From Gemmatimonadaceae bacterium (GTDB lineage Bacteria; Gemmatimonadota; Gemmatimonadetes; Gemmatimonadales; Gemmatimonadaceae): 35,631 nt of DNA. Below are positions 18,087 to 25,665 of the stretch, one piece after another. Position numbers and translations under genes: made by a program. The notes beneath the pieces are model-generated. The model did not search any database, was not told where the DNA came from, and worked only from the letters and a program-made list of their open reading frames with translations. Within the stretch, counting starts at the first letter, position 1, and each line of letters starts with the position of its first letter. The stretch is taken from NCBI GenBank assembly GCA_014379355.1, contig JACMLX010000256.1:1-35631 (forward strand). The letters are read 5' to 3'.

Positions 18087-18107
18087 TTGCGACTCACAGA
18101 GTCGCAA
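18087..18107. promoter_or_regulatory. 21-bp perfect palindrome upstream of the unknown gene
   Basis: TTGCGACTC-ACA-GAGTCGCAA has a 9-bp stem and a 3-nt loop. It sits between the hydrolase stop and the ribosome site of the unknown gene, directly beside AGGA. No T-run follows on the minus strand. It could be an attenuating hairpin, a weak terminator or a dimeric repressor operator. Confidence 0.55.
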
Positions 18108-18126
18108 GGTTCCACGCCACGTCCAC

Positions 18127-19095
18127 TCACCGCCGCTCCAGCAACCCCCGCCCCCGCATCCAGTTCGCCAACGCCGGCAACCACTCGCGTGCCACCGGCG
18201 GCCGGTCGGGCAGCATCCCGAACCCGTGGCCACCTTTCTCCCAGACATGCAGCTCTCCCGGCACCTTGTGCGCCGTCATCGCCGCGTAGAACGCGATCGA
18301 GTTCTGCGCCGGCACGACATCGTCGTCCTGCGTCGCGACGAGAAACGTCGGTGGCGTGGAGTCGGTGACGCGCAGATCGGTCGAATAGCGCCGACGCTGC
18401 TCCGGCGTGGCGTCGCGGCCGAGCAGATTGTCGCCGGAACCGCGATGACCCCATGACTCCTGCAGATTGATCACCGGATAGACCAGCACACCGAAGTTCG
18501 GCGTGATGCTCATCGCTGTGGTGACATCGCCCGTCAGTGTGTCCTGCCGCACGGTAAGGAGGGTGCTGGCAAGATGGCCGCCCGCCGAGAATCCCATCAC
18601 ACCGACACGCATCGGATCGATGTTCCAGGGGCCGGCGTTCCTGCGCACGACGCGCATCGCCTGGCGCGCGTCGAGAAGCGGAACGGGAAATCGATACCTG
18701 TCAGCCTCAGTGGACGAGACGCGATACTTGACGACGATCGCCGCCACGCCGATCTCAGTCAGCCATCGCGCCACCTGCCACCCTTCGTGATCGATCGCCA
18801 GGATGCTGTAGCCGCCGCCAGGAAAAATCACGATCGCCGTTCGCGTCGCCTTCCGGCGATCGGGGAGGAAGACGCGAATGTCCGGCGTCTGTACGTGCAT
18901 CACGCGCGCGACGGGATCACCCGCCTTCTGCTCGAACACCTCGGCGGTCGGCGACGGCTCACCGCCCGGCGCCCGACCGTCATGCAACGGCATGTCGAAC
19001 GGACCGCGCGGCACACGTATTTGCTGTGACACCAGCGGGTTCGCCGAGCCGATGACCGACAGCAGCAGTGCACATGCGCGCAGGGCTGCTCGCAT
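18127..19095 (-). CDS. Secreted alpha/beta hydrolase (BD-FAE/acetyl-xylan-esterase-like)
   Basis: A 322-residue exported serine hydrolase with a signal peptide (about 1-25). The oxyanion-hole motif reads PGGGY, the nucleophile elbow GFSAGG with Ser170, an Asp is in TQDDDVV, and the catalytic His is in GGHGFGM. This pattern matches acetyl-xylan esterase/feruloyl esterase-like alpha/beta hydrolases and S9-related proteins that deacylate plant or microbial polysaccharides. The ATG at 19095 is chosen over a GTG at 19098 because it overlaps the stop of the DUF2277 gene (TGATG), implying translational coupling. It faces the GH20 and GH29 genes across the unknown gene. Confidence 0.87.
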   Translation of the reverse strand: MRAALRACALLLSVIGSANPLVSQQIRVPRGPFDMPLHDGRAPGGEPSPTAEVFEQKAGDPVARVMHVQTPDIRVFLPDRRKATRTAIVIFPGGGYSILAIDHEGWQVARWLTEIGVAAIVVKYRVSSTEADRYRFPVPLLDARQAMRVVRRNAGPWNIDPMRVGVMGFSAGGHLASTLLTVRQDTLTGDVTTAMSITPNFGVLVYPVINLQESWGHRGSGDNLLGRDATPEQRRRYSTDLRVTDSTPPTFLVATQDDDVVPAQNSIAFYAAMTAHKVPGELHVWEKGGHGFGMLPDRPPVAREWLPALANWMRGRGLLERR

Positions 19096-19367
19096 CACGC
19101 CGTCCCGAATCGCTTCGCCGATCGCAGCTTCGCTTTGGCCGCTTCCACCTCACGCGTACGCGGCTCCGCGTTGGTGACGAGCGATGCCACGAGCACACTC
19201 GCCGTCCGCGTCACCTCGTCCACGGCGCGATCGAATGCCGCCGAGTTGGCCTTCGACGGTGCTGTGAAGCCACTCAGCTTGCGCACGAATTGCAGCGAGG
19301 CGTCGCGAATCTCCGCGTCGGTTGCCGCTGGTTCGAAATTGAAGAGCGTCTTGATGTTCCGGCACAT
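19095..19367 (-). CDS. DUF2277 family protein
   Basis: A 90-residue cytoplasmic protein starting MCRNIKTLFNFEPAATD, followed by LQFVRKLSGF and SKANSAAFDRAVDEV: the full length and pattern of the DUF2277 family, whose function is unknown. The start is supported by a strong AGGAGG (19377-19382 on the minus strand) 9 nt upstream. Its TGA overlaps the ATG of the downstream hydrolase by one base. It diverges from the FtsK-like operon. Confidence 0.9.
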   Translation of the reverse strand: MCRNIKTLFNFEPAATDAEIRDASLQFVRKLSGFTAPSKANSAAFDRAVDEVTRTASVLVASLVTNAEPRTREVEAAKAKLRSAKRFGTA

Positions 19368-19390
19368 GCGGCGAAGCCTCCTGATCGGGA

Positions 19391-19591
19391 TTGCGGAATC
19401 GTAAGCAGGTGGTCGCCGTTTCCGCCGTCCGCCGCCATGCCTTGCCAATCGGGCTCGACCTCATCCAAGTTCTGGAGCGGTCTGCAATCGACGCCCGACG
19501 ACGGGCCTCCGCGCGAACGGGCATCACCTTCGTCAGGGCACTGATGGAATCCCGCGTGATTCTGCGTAAAGCCCTGCGGTGCCAGACATGA
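19391..19591 (+). CDS. Candidate small ORF overlapping the operon's first gene
   Basis: A 66-codon ORF from a TTG, ending in TGA at 19589-19591, which overlaps the ATG of the next gene as ATGA. The peptide is basic with some helical character (GLDLIQVLERSAIDARRR). The overlap is what translationally coupled genes show, but the sequence matches no family I know and start evidence is weak. It may be a leader ORF or chance. Confidence 0.25.
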   Translation: MRNRKQVVAVSAVRRHALPIGLDLIQVLERSAIDARRRASARTGITFVRALMESRVILRKALRCQT

Positions 19592-20034
19592 GCAGCAATC
19601 CCAGCCCACAGCCCGGCGCGACGACTCGCCACGGCGCACTCATTCAACCTGCCTCGATCGAGCGCCTGCTCGATGCGACTCGGACATGGGACGCGCTGGA
19701 TCAGGACTACACCCAGAACCTCGGCGCGCTGGAAGCCGCGATCTCGGATGCGCGGAAGGACGTGAGCAGGCGAAACCTGGCCGCCGCGCCGGAGACGGTT
19801 GGCGTCGCGGCCGCGTCGCCTGACGCCGCAATCACTGCGATTCTTTCCGCGCGTCAGCGGCTCGCGAGCGCCGCGCAGTCACGCGTCGAATTCGGCGCCG
19901 CGCTGCACGCGGCTCGCGAAGCGGCCGAGCGTGCGCTGACGGATGCGAGCGATGTGCTCGTGGCGCGTCGAGCCATTGCCGTGGTGGCCGCTGTCCTGCT
20001 GGCACTGGCACTGCTGGTCATGTTCAATGGCTGA
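19588..20034 (+). CDS. Tail-anchored membrane protein of the FtsK-like operon
   Basis: A 148-residue protein that is mostly helical with one C-terminal membrane helix (about 126-146, RRAIAVVAAVLLALALLVMF) and almost no residues after it, so the bulk should face the cytoplasm. The soluble part has a WDALDQDYTQNLGALEAAI helix and an Ala/Arg-rich helical bundle. I recognise no family. The ATG at 19588 is preferred to an in-frame GTG at 19579. The last 8 bp overlap the start of the ATPase gene, so the two are translated together. Because the ATPase has no membrane helix, this protein may be its membrane anchor, filling the role that the N-terminal helices play in EccC/EssC. That role is inference. 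Confidence 0.7.
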   Translation: MSSNPSPQPGATTRHGALIQPASIERLLDATRTWDALDQDYTQNLGALEAAISDARKDVSRRNLAAAPETVGVAAASPDAAITAILSARQRLASAAQSRVEFGAALHAAREAAERALTDASDVLVARRAIAVVAAVLLALALLVMFNG

Positions 20035-22873
20035 CGCGCGTGAAGCAGCCGACGCGGCGGCGCGCGGTGTGCGCGACGTTGCGGCGACGCTGCGCGAACG
20101 CCTGTCCAACGCGCCGCGACTGACGTCGGTGACCGCGGCACAGGCGAAGATCGAATCGGGCGAATCGGCGCTGGCGCGTGCCGACGCGGAACTGCAGGCC
20201 GCAGTCGCCGCGATCGGCGGTGCGATCGCGGCCGCAGCGAAGCAACAGGAGCTCGTCGCCGCCGGGCAGAAGACGCATCGCTTCGACGCGCCGGTGGACC
20301 TGCTGATCAAGGAAACGTTTCGCGATCTGCCGCTGCACCTGACCGCGTCGTTCACGAAGGACTACCACCGCGGATTCAACTACGACCAGACGTCCGCGTG
20401 GCAGAACTGGAAGCCCTCCGATCCGCCGGTCGGACTGACCTCGCCGGGCCAGCCTGGCTTCCTGATGCGCTGGGGTTCATGGCAGGCGAAGTCGGAAATT
20501 CCCCTCATGTTCTCGGCGCTGCCCCTGATCGGTGGCGGGCGGCCGTGGGTGATCGTGTCGGGCGGTGATGACGCGTCGATCGGGGCGGCGCATGACCTGA
20601 TGCGTGCGCTCGCGCTTCGCATCGCGTGCACGCTGCCGCAACAATCGCGGTTCACCTTTCTCGACCCACTCGGCTACGGGCAGACGTTTCCGCTGCAGCG
20701 GTACCTGCCGAACGTGCGGGAAACCGGTGCCGATCTCGCGCAGGACCTGCAACGCATCCAGTCCGACGTGCGACGCATCATCAAGGATGTCGTCGCGTTC
20801 GAGCCGAGCTTCGAGTCACTCCCGGCGGAAGTGCAGGTGGCAGAACGTTTCGAGTTCATCATCGCGGCCGACTTCCCGAAGGCCACGGCGTACGATCGTC
20901 GCGTGTCCGACATGCTGTTCGACATCGGACGTGCCGGGCCGAAGGCGGGACGTTACCTGATCCTTCACATCATCGACGGCGTCGACCTGCCACACGGACT
21001 GTCGCGTGTCGATCTCGGACCGACGCATACCATCACGCTCAAGAACGTGAGCCTGCACGCGGTGGACAAGCCGCCAGCCCCGGAACTGCAGCAGCAACTG
21101 CTCGAGCGTGTGCGCGGCGCCGTACCGACTCGTCGTTCCGCACAGCTGGCGGACATCCTGCCAGCGCACGCCGACTGGTGGACGTCCAGTGCTGCGCGCC
21201 GCGTCGAGACGACGCTCGACGGGCGCAAGGATGGGCTGCAGGTGCTGTTCGGCCAGCGCGACGACGGCACCGAGTTGGTCCACGGCGTGCTCGCCGCATC
21301 CGCGGGCGCGGGCAAGTCCAACCTGCTGCACGCCATGCTGCTGGGGCTTGCCACGCGATACGCACCCGACGAACTGCAGCTGTACCTGATGGACCTGAAG
21401 ATGGGCGTGGAGTTCAAGGCTTACGCATCGCTGCCTCACGCTGCCGTGGTGGCATACAACACCGCACCTGCATTGGCGCGCGATGTGCTCGCGGAGCTCA
21501 AGCGTGAGATGTCGCGTCGGTACGAGAAGTTGTTCCGGCCGTCCGATGTGCAGAAGCTCGACGAATATCGAAGCGCCGGTTCACCCCTCGGCCCGGCGCC
21601 GCGCATCCTGCTCGTCATCGACGAGTATCAGGCACTGTTCTCGGATGGCGACACGCAGGAGGTCTCGGCGAACCTGCGCGAGCTCTCGTCGCAGGGGCGC
21701 GCGGCCGGCATCCACATGCTGCTCGGCTCGCAGACCTTCCGGGCCTCCGGCATGCAGTCGGCGGACCAGATCTTCAACAACATCAACGTGCGCATGGCGA
21801 TGCAGCTTCCTGCAGCTGCCGTGCAGGCGATGAGCGAGTTCGAGCGCGAGGGACGCGACATGATTCGCGAGTTGTCTGGTGCCGGCACCGTGATCCTGAA
21901 TACGGGTGCTGGTCGCGACGGTGCGAACAAGCGCGGTCAGGTGGTGCTCGTCGAACCGGCTGCGCGCGCCGACGTGCTGGAATCGATGGTGGTGAAGGCA
22001 AAGTCCTGGCCTGCCGAGCGTCGTGCGTCGTGGCCACGCACGCAGGTGTTCGACGGCAGTCGCGCGCCGTCGCTCGCGTCGCACTCATTGTCCGTCCTCG
22101 GCGGCACCGCACCCCTCGACACTGCGTCGGTGGCGGCGTGGGCAGTGCGCGAGAAATCGGCGGGTGGTCTCGGACGAACGGACTGGCGGGCGAGTGATCG
22201 TCCGCTGCCGCTGCTGCTGGGTCGCGAGTTCGCCGTACACGGAGATGCCGCATGTGTGCTGCGGCGTCTGCCGAATCAGAATCTGCTGATCGCCGCATCC
22301 AGCGCGCCGGCACGACTGGGCCTCCTCGGCGGAATCCTTGCGTCGTGCGGCGCGCTGGCGCCAGAGGTGATTGGACGCGTGCGTGTGCTCGACCTGTCCG
22401 GTGACCCGCAGGTGGCGCGGGTCCTCGCGACATTCGCGAATCGCGCGACGATCATCACGGATGCAGGCGCGGCCGTTCCGACGATCGAGGACAGCGGCGA
22501 CGACGCAGGCGATCTGCTGATTCTCGTGGAGCCGGATCGCGCCGTGTCGTTGATGCGCCCGAGTGATCCGCTCGCGCGGGCGGCAGGTCCCGAAGCACTC
22601 GAGCGTCGCCTGCGCGAAGGTCCGCTGTCGGGGCGTCACACGGTGTTCGTGTGCAACGGCACCGCTGCCATCGGCCGCGTGCTCGGACGTCGTGGTGCCG
22701 GCGTGTTCGCATGGCGCGCGGTGACGCAGATGTCGCAGGAAGACAGCCAGGACCTGCTCGGCAATCGACAGGCTGCGCAATTGCGTGAGGACGATTCCAG
22801 CCGACCGGAGCCCGTACTGCTCGCGGACGTGGAAGGGAATCGGTTCACACGCTTCATGGCGTGGGCGGTCTGA
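20027..22873 (+). CDS. FtsK/SpoIIIE-type ATPase, three RecA-like modules (EccC/EssC-like)
   Basis: A 948-residue ATPase with no membrane helix. Residues 1-75 are an Ala-rich coiled coil. Module 1 (about 150-340) has a strand and P-loop position reading VIVSGGDDASIGAAH, without GKS/T, then RFTFLDPLGYGQTF. Module 2 (about 400-610) is canonical FtsK/SpoIIIE: Walker A AASAGAGKSN with Lys430, Walker B RILLVIDEYQALF with Asp532-Glu533, plus SSQGRAAGIHMLLGSQ. Module 3 (about 710-930) is again degenerate: LLIAASSAPARLGLLGG at the P-loop, LLILVEPDR at Walker B. One active and two inactive modules in tandem recall EccC/EssC of type VII secretion, though there the first is active. The ATG at 20027 overlaps the preceding gene by 8 bp. 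The role as a translocation motor is inferred. Confidence 0.88.
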   Translation: MADAREAADAAARGVRDVAATLRERLSNAPRLTSVTAAQAKIESGESALARADAELQAAVAAIGGAIAAAAKQQELVAAGQKTHRFDAPVDLLIKETFRDLPLHLTASFTKDYHRGFNYDQTSAWQNWKPSDPPVGLTSPGQPGFLMRWGSWQAKSEIPLMFSALPLIGGGRPWVIVSGGDDASIGAAHDLMRALALRIACTLPQQSRFTFLDPLGYGQTFPLQRYLPNVRETGADLAQDLQRIQSDVRRIIKDVVAFEPSFESLPAEVQVAERFEFIIAADFPKATAYDRRVSDMLFDIGRAGPKAGRYLILHIIDGVDLPHGLSRVDLGPTHTITLKNVSLHAVDKPPAPELQQQLLERVRGAVPTRRSAQLADILPAHADWWTSSAARRVETTLDGRKDGLQVLFGQRDDGTELVHGVLAASAGAGKSNLLHAMLLGLATRYAPDELQLYLMDLKMGVEFKAYASLPHAAVVAYNTAPALARDVLAELKREMSRRYEKLFRPSDVQKLDEYRSAGSPLGPAPRILLVIDEYQALFSDGDTQEVSANLRELSSQGRAAGIHMLLGSQTFRASGMQSADQIFNNINVRMAMQLPAAAVQAMSEFEREGRDMIRELSGAGTVILNTGAGRDGANKRGQVVLVEPAARADVLESMVVKAKSWPAERRASWPRTQVFDGSRAPSLASHSLSVLGGTAPLDTASVAAWAVREKSAGGLGRTDWRASDRPLPLLLGREFAVHGDAACVLRRLPNQNLLIAASSAPARLGLLGGILASCGALAPEVIGRVRVLDLSGDPQVARVLATFANRATIITDAGAAVPTIEDSGDDAGDLLILVEPDRAVSLMRPSDPLARAAGPEALERRLREGPLSGRHTVFVCNGTAAIGRVLGRRGAGVFAWRAVTQMSQEDSQDLLGNRQAAQLREDDSSRPEPVLLADVEGNRFTRFMAWAV

Positions 22874-22878
22874 CGGCC

Positions 22879-23154
22879 ATGTCACTCGACGAGACGCTCG
22901 ACCGCATGCGCGCGTTCGCGGCCGAACTCGAACAGTTCGACGACGCCTTGCAGCAGAGTCGCATCGCGCTGGAAAACCGACATGCGGAAGCGGCGGTCGC
23001 GTGGCAGGATGCCTTCGCACGCGAGTACGCGGAGGCATGGGCGCCGCTGCACGCGGGCCTCGAATGCTGGTGCCTGCGCGAAGGGCCCGAGTATCGACAT
23101 TTCGTGACGGAGAAGCTTCGCGCGCTGTCGCAATACCTGGATGGTGAGCGATGA
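22879..23154 (+). CDS. Small helical WXG100-like protein A
   Basis: A 91-residue protein predicted to be two helices. Its midpoint carries AVAWQDAFAREYAEAW, so W42-x-D44 sits where WXG100/ESAT-6 proteins have W-x-G near residue 43. A second Trp (W51) and a Cys-Trp-Cys follow. There is no signal peptide. The ATG at 22879 is 5 bp after the ATPase stop; the stop overlaps the next ATG as ATGA. Length, two-helix plan and FtsK-like neighbour suggest an ESAT-6-like substrate or adaptor, but sequence similarity is weak. Confidence 0.65.
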   Translation: MSLDETLDRMRAFAAELEQFDDALQQSRIALENRHAEAAVAWQDAFAREYAEAWAPLHAGLECWCLREGPEYRHFVTEKLRALSQYLDGER

Positions 23155-23432
23155 CCGACGCGACCCGCCTTACTACCCTGCTTCAGGAATACGCCACCGC
23201 GCTCGCTGAACATCTCGGCCTTGTGCGCGACGAGTACGCACGACTCGAACAGGCGTGGCGCATGTTGTCCGATCGTTACGAGGGCGCCGGCGCAGAACAG
23301 TTTCGCACGGTCTTCGTCGCGACGTCGCGTCGCATGCAGGCCTACGAACACGACGGAAGTTTGCTGCTTGGCGTACTGCGTCGCCGCATCGAGGCGCTGA
23401 TGCGTTTCGATGCCGAAAGCACGCAGGTCTGA
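23151..23432 (+). CDS. Small helical WXG100-like protein B
   Basis: A 93-residue two-helix protein. The mid-section LEQAWRMLSDRYEGAGAEQF is the closest match here to a WXG100 turn: Y43-E-G45 replaces W-x-G and is followed by A-x-x-F at the usual spacing. The C-terminal half is a long amphipathic helix. No signal peptide. It overlaps the gene before by 4 bp and ends 5 bp before the coiled-coil gene. Role as a secreted or adaptor protein is inferred. Confidence 0.7.
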   Translation: MTDATRLTTLLQEYATALAEHLGLVRDEYARLEQAWRMLSDRYEGAGAEQFRTVFVATSRRMQAYEHDGSLLLGVLRRRIEALMRFDAESTQV

Positions 23433-23437
23433 CGGAC

Positions 23438-24442
23438 ATGGCGATCGTCGATCCGCGTCGTCTGATTCCGTTTCTCGAGGATCTCGAGGACGACCTGAAG
23501 CGCACGCAGTTCACGGTGCAGGATGTCGCCGAGGAGGGGACGCGCAGTCAACGCGAGATCGGCGCGCTGGCAGAGCACGCGATGTCGCGACTGCTGGCGT
23601 CAGCGGACGAAGCGTCGCGCACGGCATCGGCGGCCGACACGGCGTGTGCTGATGCCTCGCGCGTGGATGGCGAAGCTGCCCTTGCCGCGGAGCAGGCGAG
23701 GATTGCGATGAGCGAGGCGCAATCCGCTCTCTCACGAGCCGTCGCCGCAGAAAGCCGCTGGGAGGCCTTCCTCGGTCAGGCTCGCGCATGGTTGCATGAG
23801 GCCGAGCGGAAACTGGCGCATGCTCGGGCGCAATTGGAGAGCGCGCAGACCGCGCTGCGGTCGGCACAGTCGCAGCTCAGCATCGCGCAGTCGGCGCTCG
23901 CGCATTGTCAGTCGCAGGTCACGCGCGACTCGGAGGGCAATGTGCGATATCCGAACTGCAGCGGCTATTCGTCCGCGGTGAGTGCGGCCAGCAGTGCGGT
24001 GTCGTCGGCGCAGGCGCAGGTGTCGGCCGCCCAGGCTCGTGTGCAGGAGGCGCAGGCCGAGGTCGAACAGGCGCAGGCGCGTGTTGCCGAGTGCGCGCGG
24101 AACGTTGCCATGGCGCGAGAAGCGGTGAACGATGGGCGCCGGTGCGTGGATGGTGGCGAGCGTGCAGTCGCTGCAGGACAGCGCGCCGTCGGTGCCGCGC
24201 AGCGTGCGGTGACCGAAGCAGCCGCGGCCAGGCGCGAATCACAGCTCGCGCGCACTGCGGCCGAGGAAGGCGTCGCCATCACGCGTGAAGTCAGCCGGAT
24301 GGTCGAGGAGACGGCGGCACATGTGATGGAGGTGTCGCGCGCCGCCAACGATGCCGAGTCACTCGTGAGCGGATCGCGCGACGCGCTTGGGCGACGCGTG
24401 GACGATCTGCGAACCTACGATCGCGCGAGTGAGCGCCTGTGA
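23438..24442 (+). CDS. Ala/Gln-rich coiled-coil hairpin protein
   Basis: A 334-residue protein, almost all helix. The first 50 residues (DPRRLIPFLEDLEDDLKRTQ) resemble a short structured head. Residues about 60-156 and 176-310 are Ala-rich coiled coils; the breaker between (157-180, HCQSQVTRDSEGNVRYPNCS) has Cys157 and Cys174 and could be the tip of an antiparallel hairpin stabilised by a disulphide or metal. AQAQVSAAQARVQEAQAEV-type heptads surround it. There is no signal or membrane segment. The ATG at 23438 is chosen over an upstream start in another gene. Long coiled-coil proteins near type VII-like motors include substrates and structural parts; which one this is cannot be told. Confidence 0.7.
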   Translation: MAIVDPRRLIPFLEDLEDDLKRTQFTVQDVAEEGTRSQREIGALAEHAMSRLLASADEASRTASAADTACADASRVDGEAALAAEQARIAMSEAQSALSRAVAAESRWEAFLGQARAWLHEAERKLAHARAQLESAQTALRSAQSQLSIAQSALAHCQSQVTRDSEGNVRYPNCSGYSSAVSAASSAVSSAQAQVSAAQARVQEAQAEVEQAQARVAECARNVAMAREAVNDGRRCVDGGERAVAAGQRAVGAAQRAVTEAAAARRESQLARTAAEEGVAITREVSRMVEETAAHVMEVSRAANDAESLVSGSRDALGRRVDDLRTYDRASERL

Positions 24443-24448
24443 GGAACC

Positions 24449-24874
24449 ATGCTGGATGAAATTGCGCGCGCGCGCCGCTCGTCCGCCTCGCTCGAGGATG
24501 CCTGTGCACGCCACGGTTCCGCGAGTCGTCGATGGGCGGAGACGGCGGATGAGGCGCGCGCGCAGTGGGACGATGCTGCCGGCCGTGCCTTGCAGCAACG
24601 ATGGCTCGAGCCGTACCGGCCGCTGATCGATGGTCTGTACCGTCGCGCGCAGACCGCAGTGGAAGGGCAGCGCACCGCACTCGATTCGGCAGGTCGCGCC
24701 GTGGATGCTGCGACCCGGGCGGCAGACGCCGTCACGCGCGCCACGTCGGCGCTCCGACAGGCGCATGTACACGGCGCCGCAGCGCAGGCGGAAATCAGCA
24801 TCACGGTCTCGGAAGCGGCGAGCACGCGACAGCTTTCTGCTTACGTGGCGGAACGCATCAGCTCCCTCGGATGA
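24449..24874 (+). CDS. Small helical W-x-D protein C
   Basis: A 141-residue helical protein. The first 60 residues include ARAQWDDAAGRALQQRWLEP, with W40-D-D42 at the same distance from the N-terminus as the W-x-D in protein A. The rest is an Ala/Arg/Thr-rich helix (RAVDAATRAADAVTRATSAL). The ATG is 6 bp after the coiled-coil gene and the stop is 4 bp before the SH3-protein gene. It is probably a third paralogue-like helical component, perhaps a larger WXG100-like protein. No known family. Confidence 0.65.
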   Translation: MLDEIARARRSSASLEDACARHGSASRRWAETADEARAQWDDAAGRALQQRWLEPYRPLIDGLYRRAQTAVEGQRTALDSAGRAVDAATRAADAVTRATSALRQAHVHGAAAQAEISITVSEAASTRQLSAYVAERISSLG

Positions 24875-24878
24875 CATC

Positions 24879-25577
24879 ATGAGCCCTTCGAAGCCGCGCG
24901 GCTTGCGTCAGCGCATCTGGCGTGGATGGAAACTCGGTTTCGCGCAGCGCGACACCTTCGTGATCGGCGGCACCCTGGTGCTGCTGGTGCAGCTGTTCGC
25001 CATTCGCTCACTGGCGTCGCGCACTCGCGAAACCGGGGCAGACGACGGCGTCCGAGAGCGAATCGCGCGCCGCATGGGCGTGACGACACCGCTGCGTCGC
25101 GTGGACCTGAAGACACCACGCGGGACCGCCGGATGGATCTCCGAGTTCAGCACCGACCTGACACCCACACCGGCGTACAATCGTCGCGCCCGTCGCGTGC
25201 CCGCGTATGCGCCGGTGCGCATCACGGGTGTGACCGGTGACCTGCAGTTTGTGCGCATCGACGTGACCCTGCAGGGGCGACCATTCACGGGCTTCGTGCA
25301 GCACGCACACGTCCAGCTGAATGACCCCGCCGAAAACATGGTCGCCGACTCCGGCACGGTGATCGTCACGCGCCCTGGCGGGGCGGACCTGCGCGATGGT
25401 CCGAGCCTCGACGCGTCGGTGGTCAGTCACGTGGCGACCGGCAAGACACTCGTGATTGCAGGACGAATCCGAAAGCCGGAATTCATGGCCGGCGTCAGCG
25501 GCGACTACCTGCTGGTTCGCGGTGGCGATCGCCCCATGTGGGTATTCGCCGCCAACGCCACCGAAGTCCGGGACTGA
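24879..25577 (+). CDS. Inner-membrane protein with C-terminal SH3-like domain
   Basis: A 232-residue protein with a basic N-terminus (about 25 residues), one membrane helix near 28-48 (TFVIGGTLVLLVQLFAIRSL) and an extracytoplasmic remainder. Residues about 85-145 form a strand-rich region ending in FTGFVQHAHVQL; residues 150-230 look like a second bacterial SH3 fold (VTRPGGADLRDGPSLDASVV, then VIAGRIRK). SH3-like domains of this kind often bind peptidoglycan or peptides, so it may link the ATPase machine to the cell wall. It starts 4 bp after the previous stop. Domain call is by pattern. Confidence 0.72.
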   Translation: MSPSKPRGLRQRIWRGWKLGFAQRDTFVIGGTLVLLVQLFAIRSLASRTRETGADDGVRERIARRMGVTTPLRRVDLKTPRGTAGWISEFSTDLTPTPAYNRRARRVPAYAPVRITGVTGDLQFVRIDVTLQGRPFTGFVQHAHVQLNDPAENMVADSGTVIVTRPGGADLRDGPSLDASVVSHVATGKTLVIAGRIRKPEFMAGVSGDYLLVRGGDRPMWVFAANATEVRD

Positions 25578-25584
25578 TCGCACG

Positions 25585-25600
25585 CAGCGCCGTTGCGCTG
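25585..25600 (+). terminator. Small hairpin after the SH3-protein gene
   Basis: CAGCGC-CGTT-GCGCTG, 7 bp past the stop, with no T-run. It falls in the only gap of more than 80 bp in the operon, so it may mark a partial transcript end. Confidence 0.35.
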
Positions 25601-25665
25601 GGCTCCGGAACATCGTCACGAGATGGACAACGTGCGTCCTTGACCACCACTCGTGAGGCAGGCCG

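Noticed and set aside
18077-18454. N-terminal extension of the unknown 215-residue protein
   Set aside because: The extension lies antisense-free but inside the hydrolase gene on the same strand in another frame and is Arg/Ala-rich without motifs.
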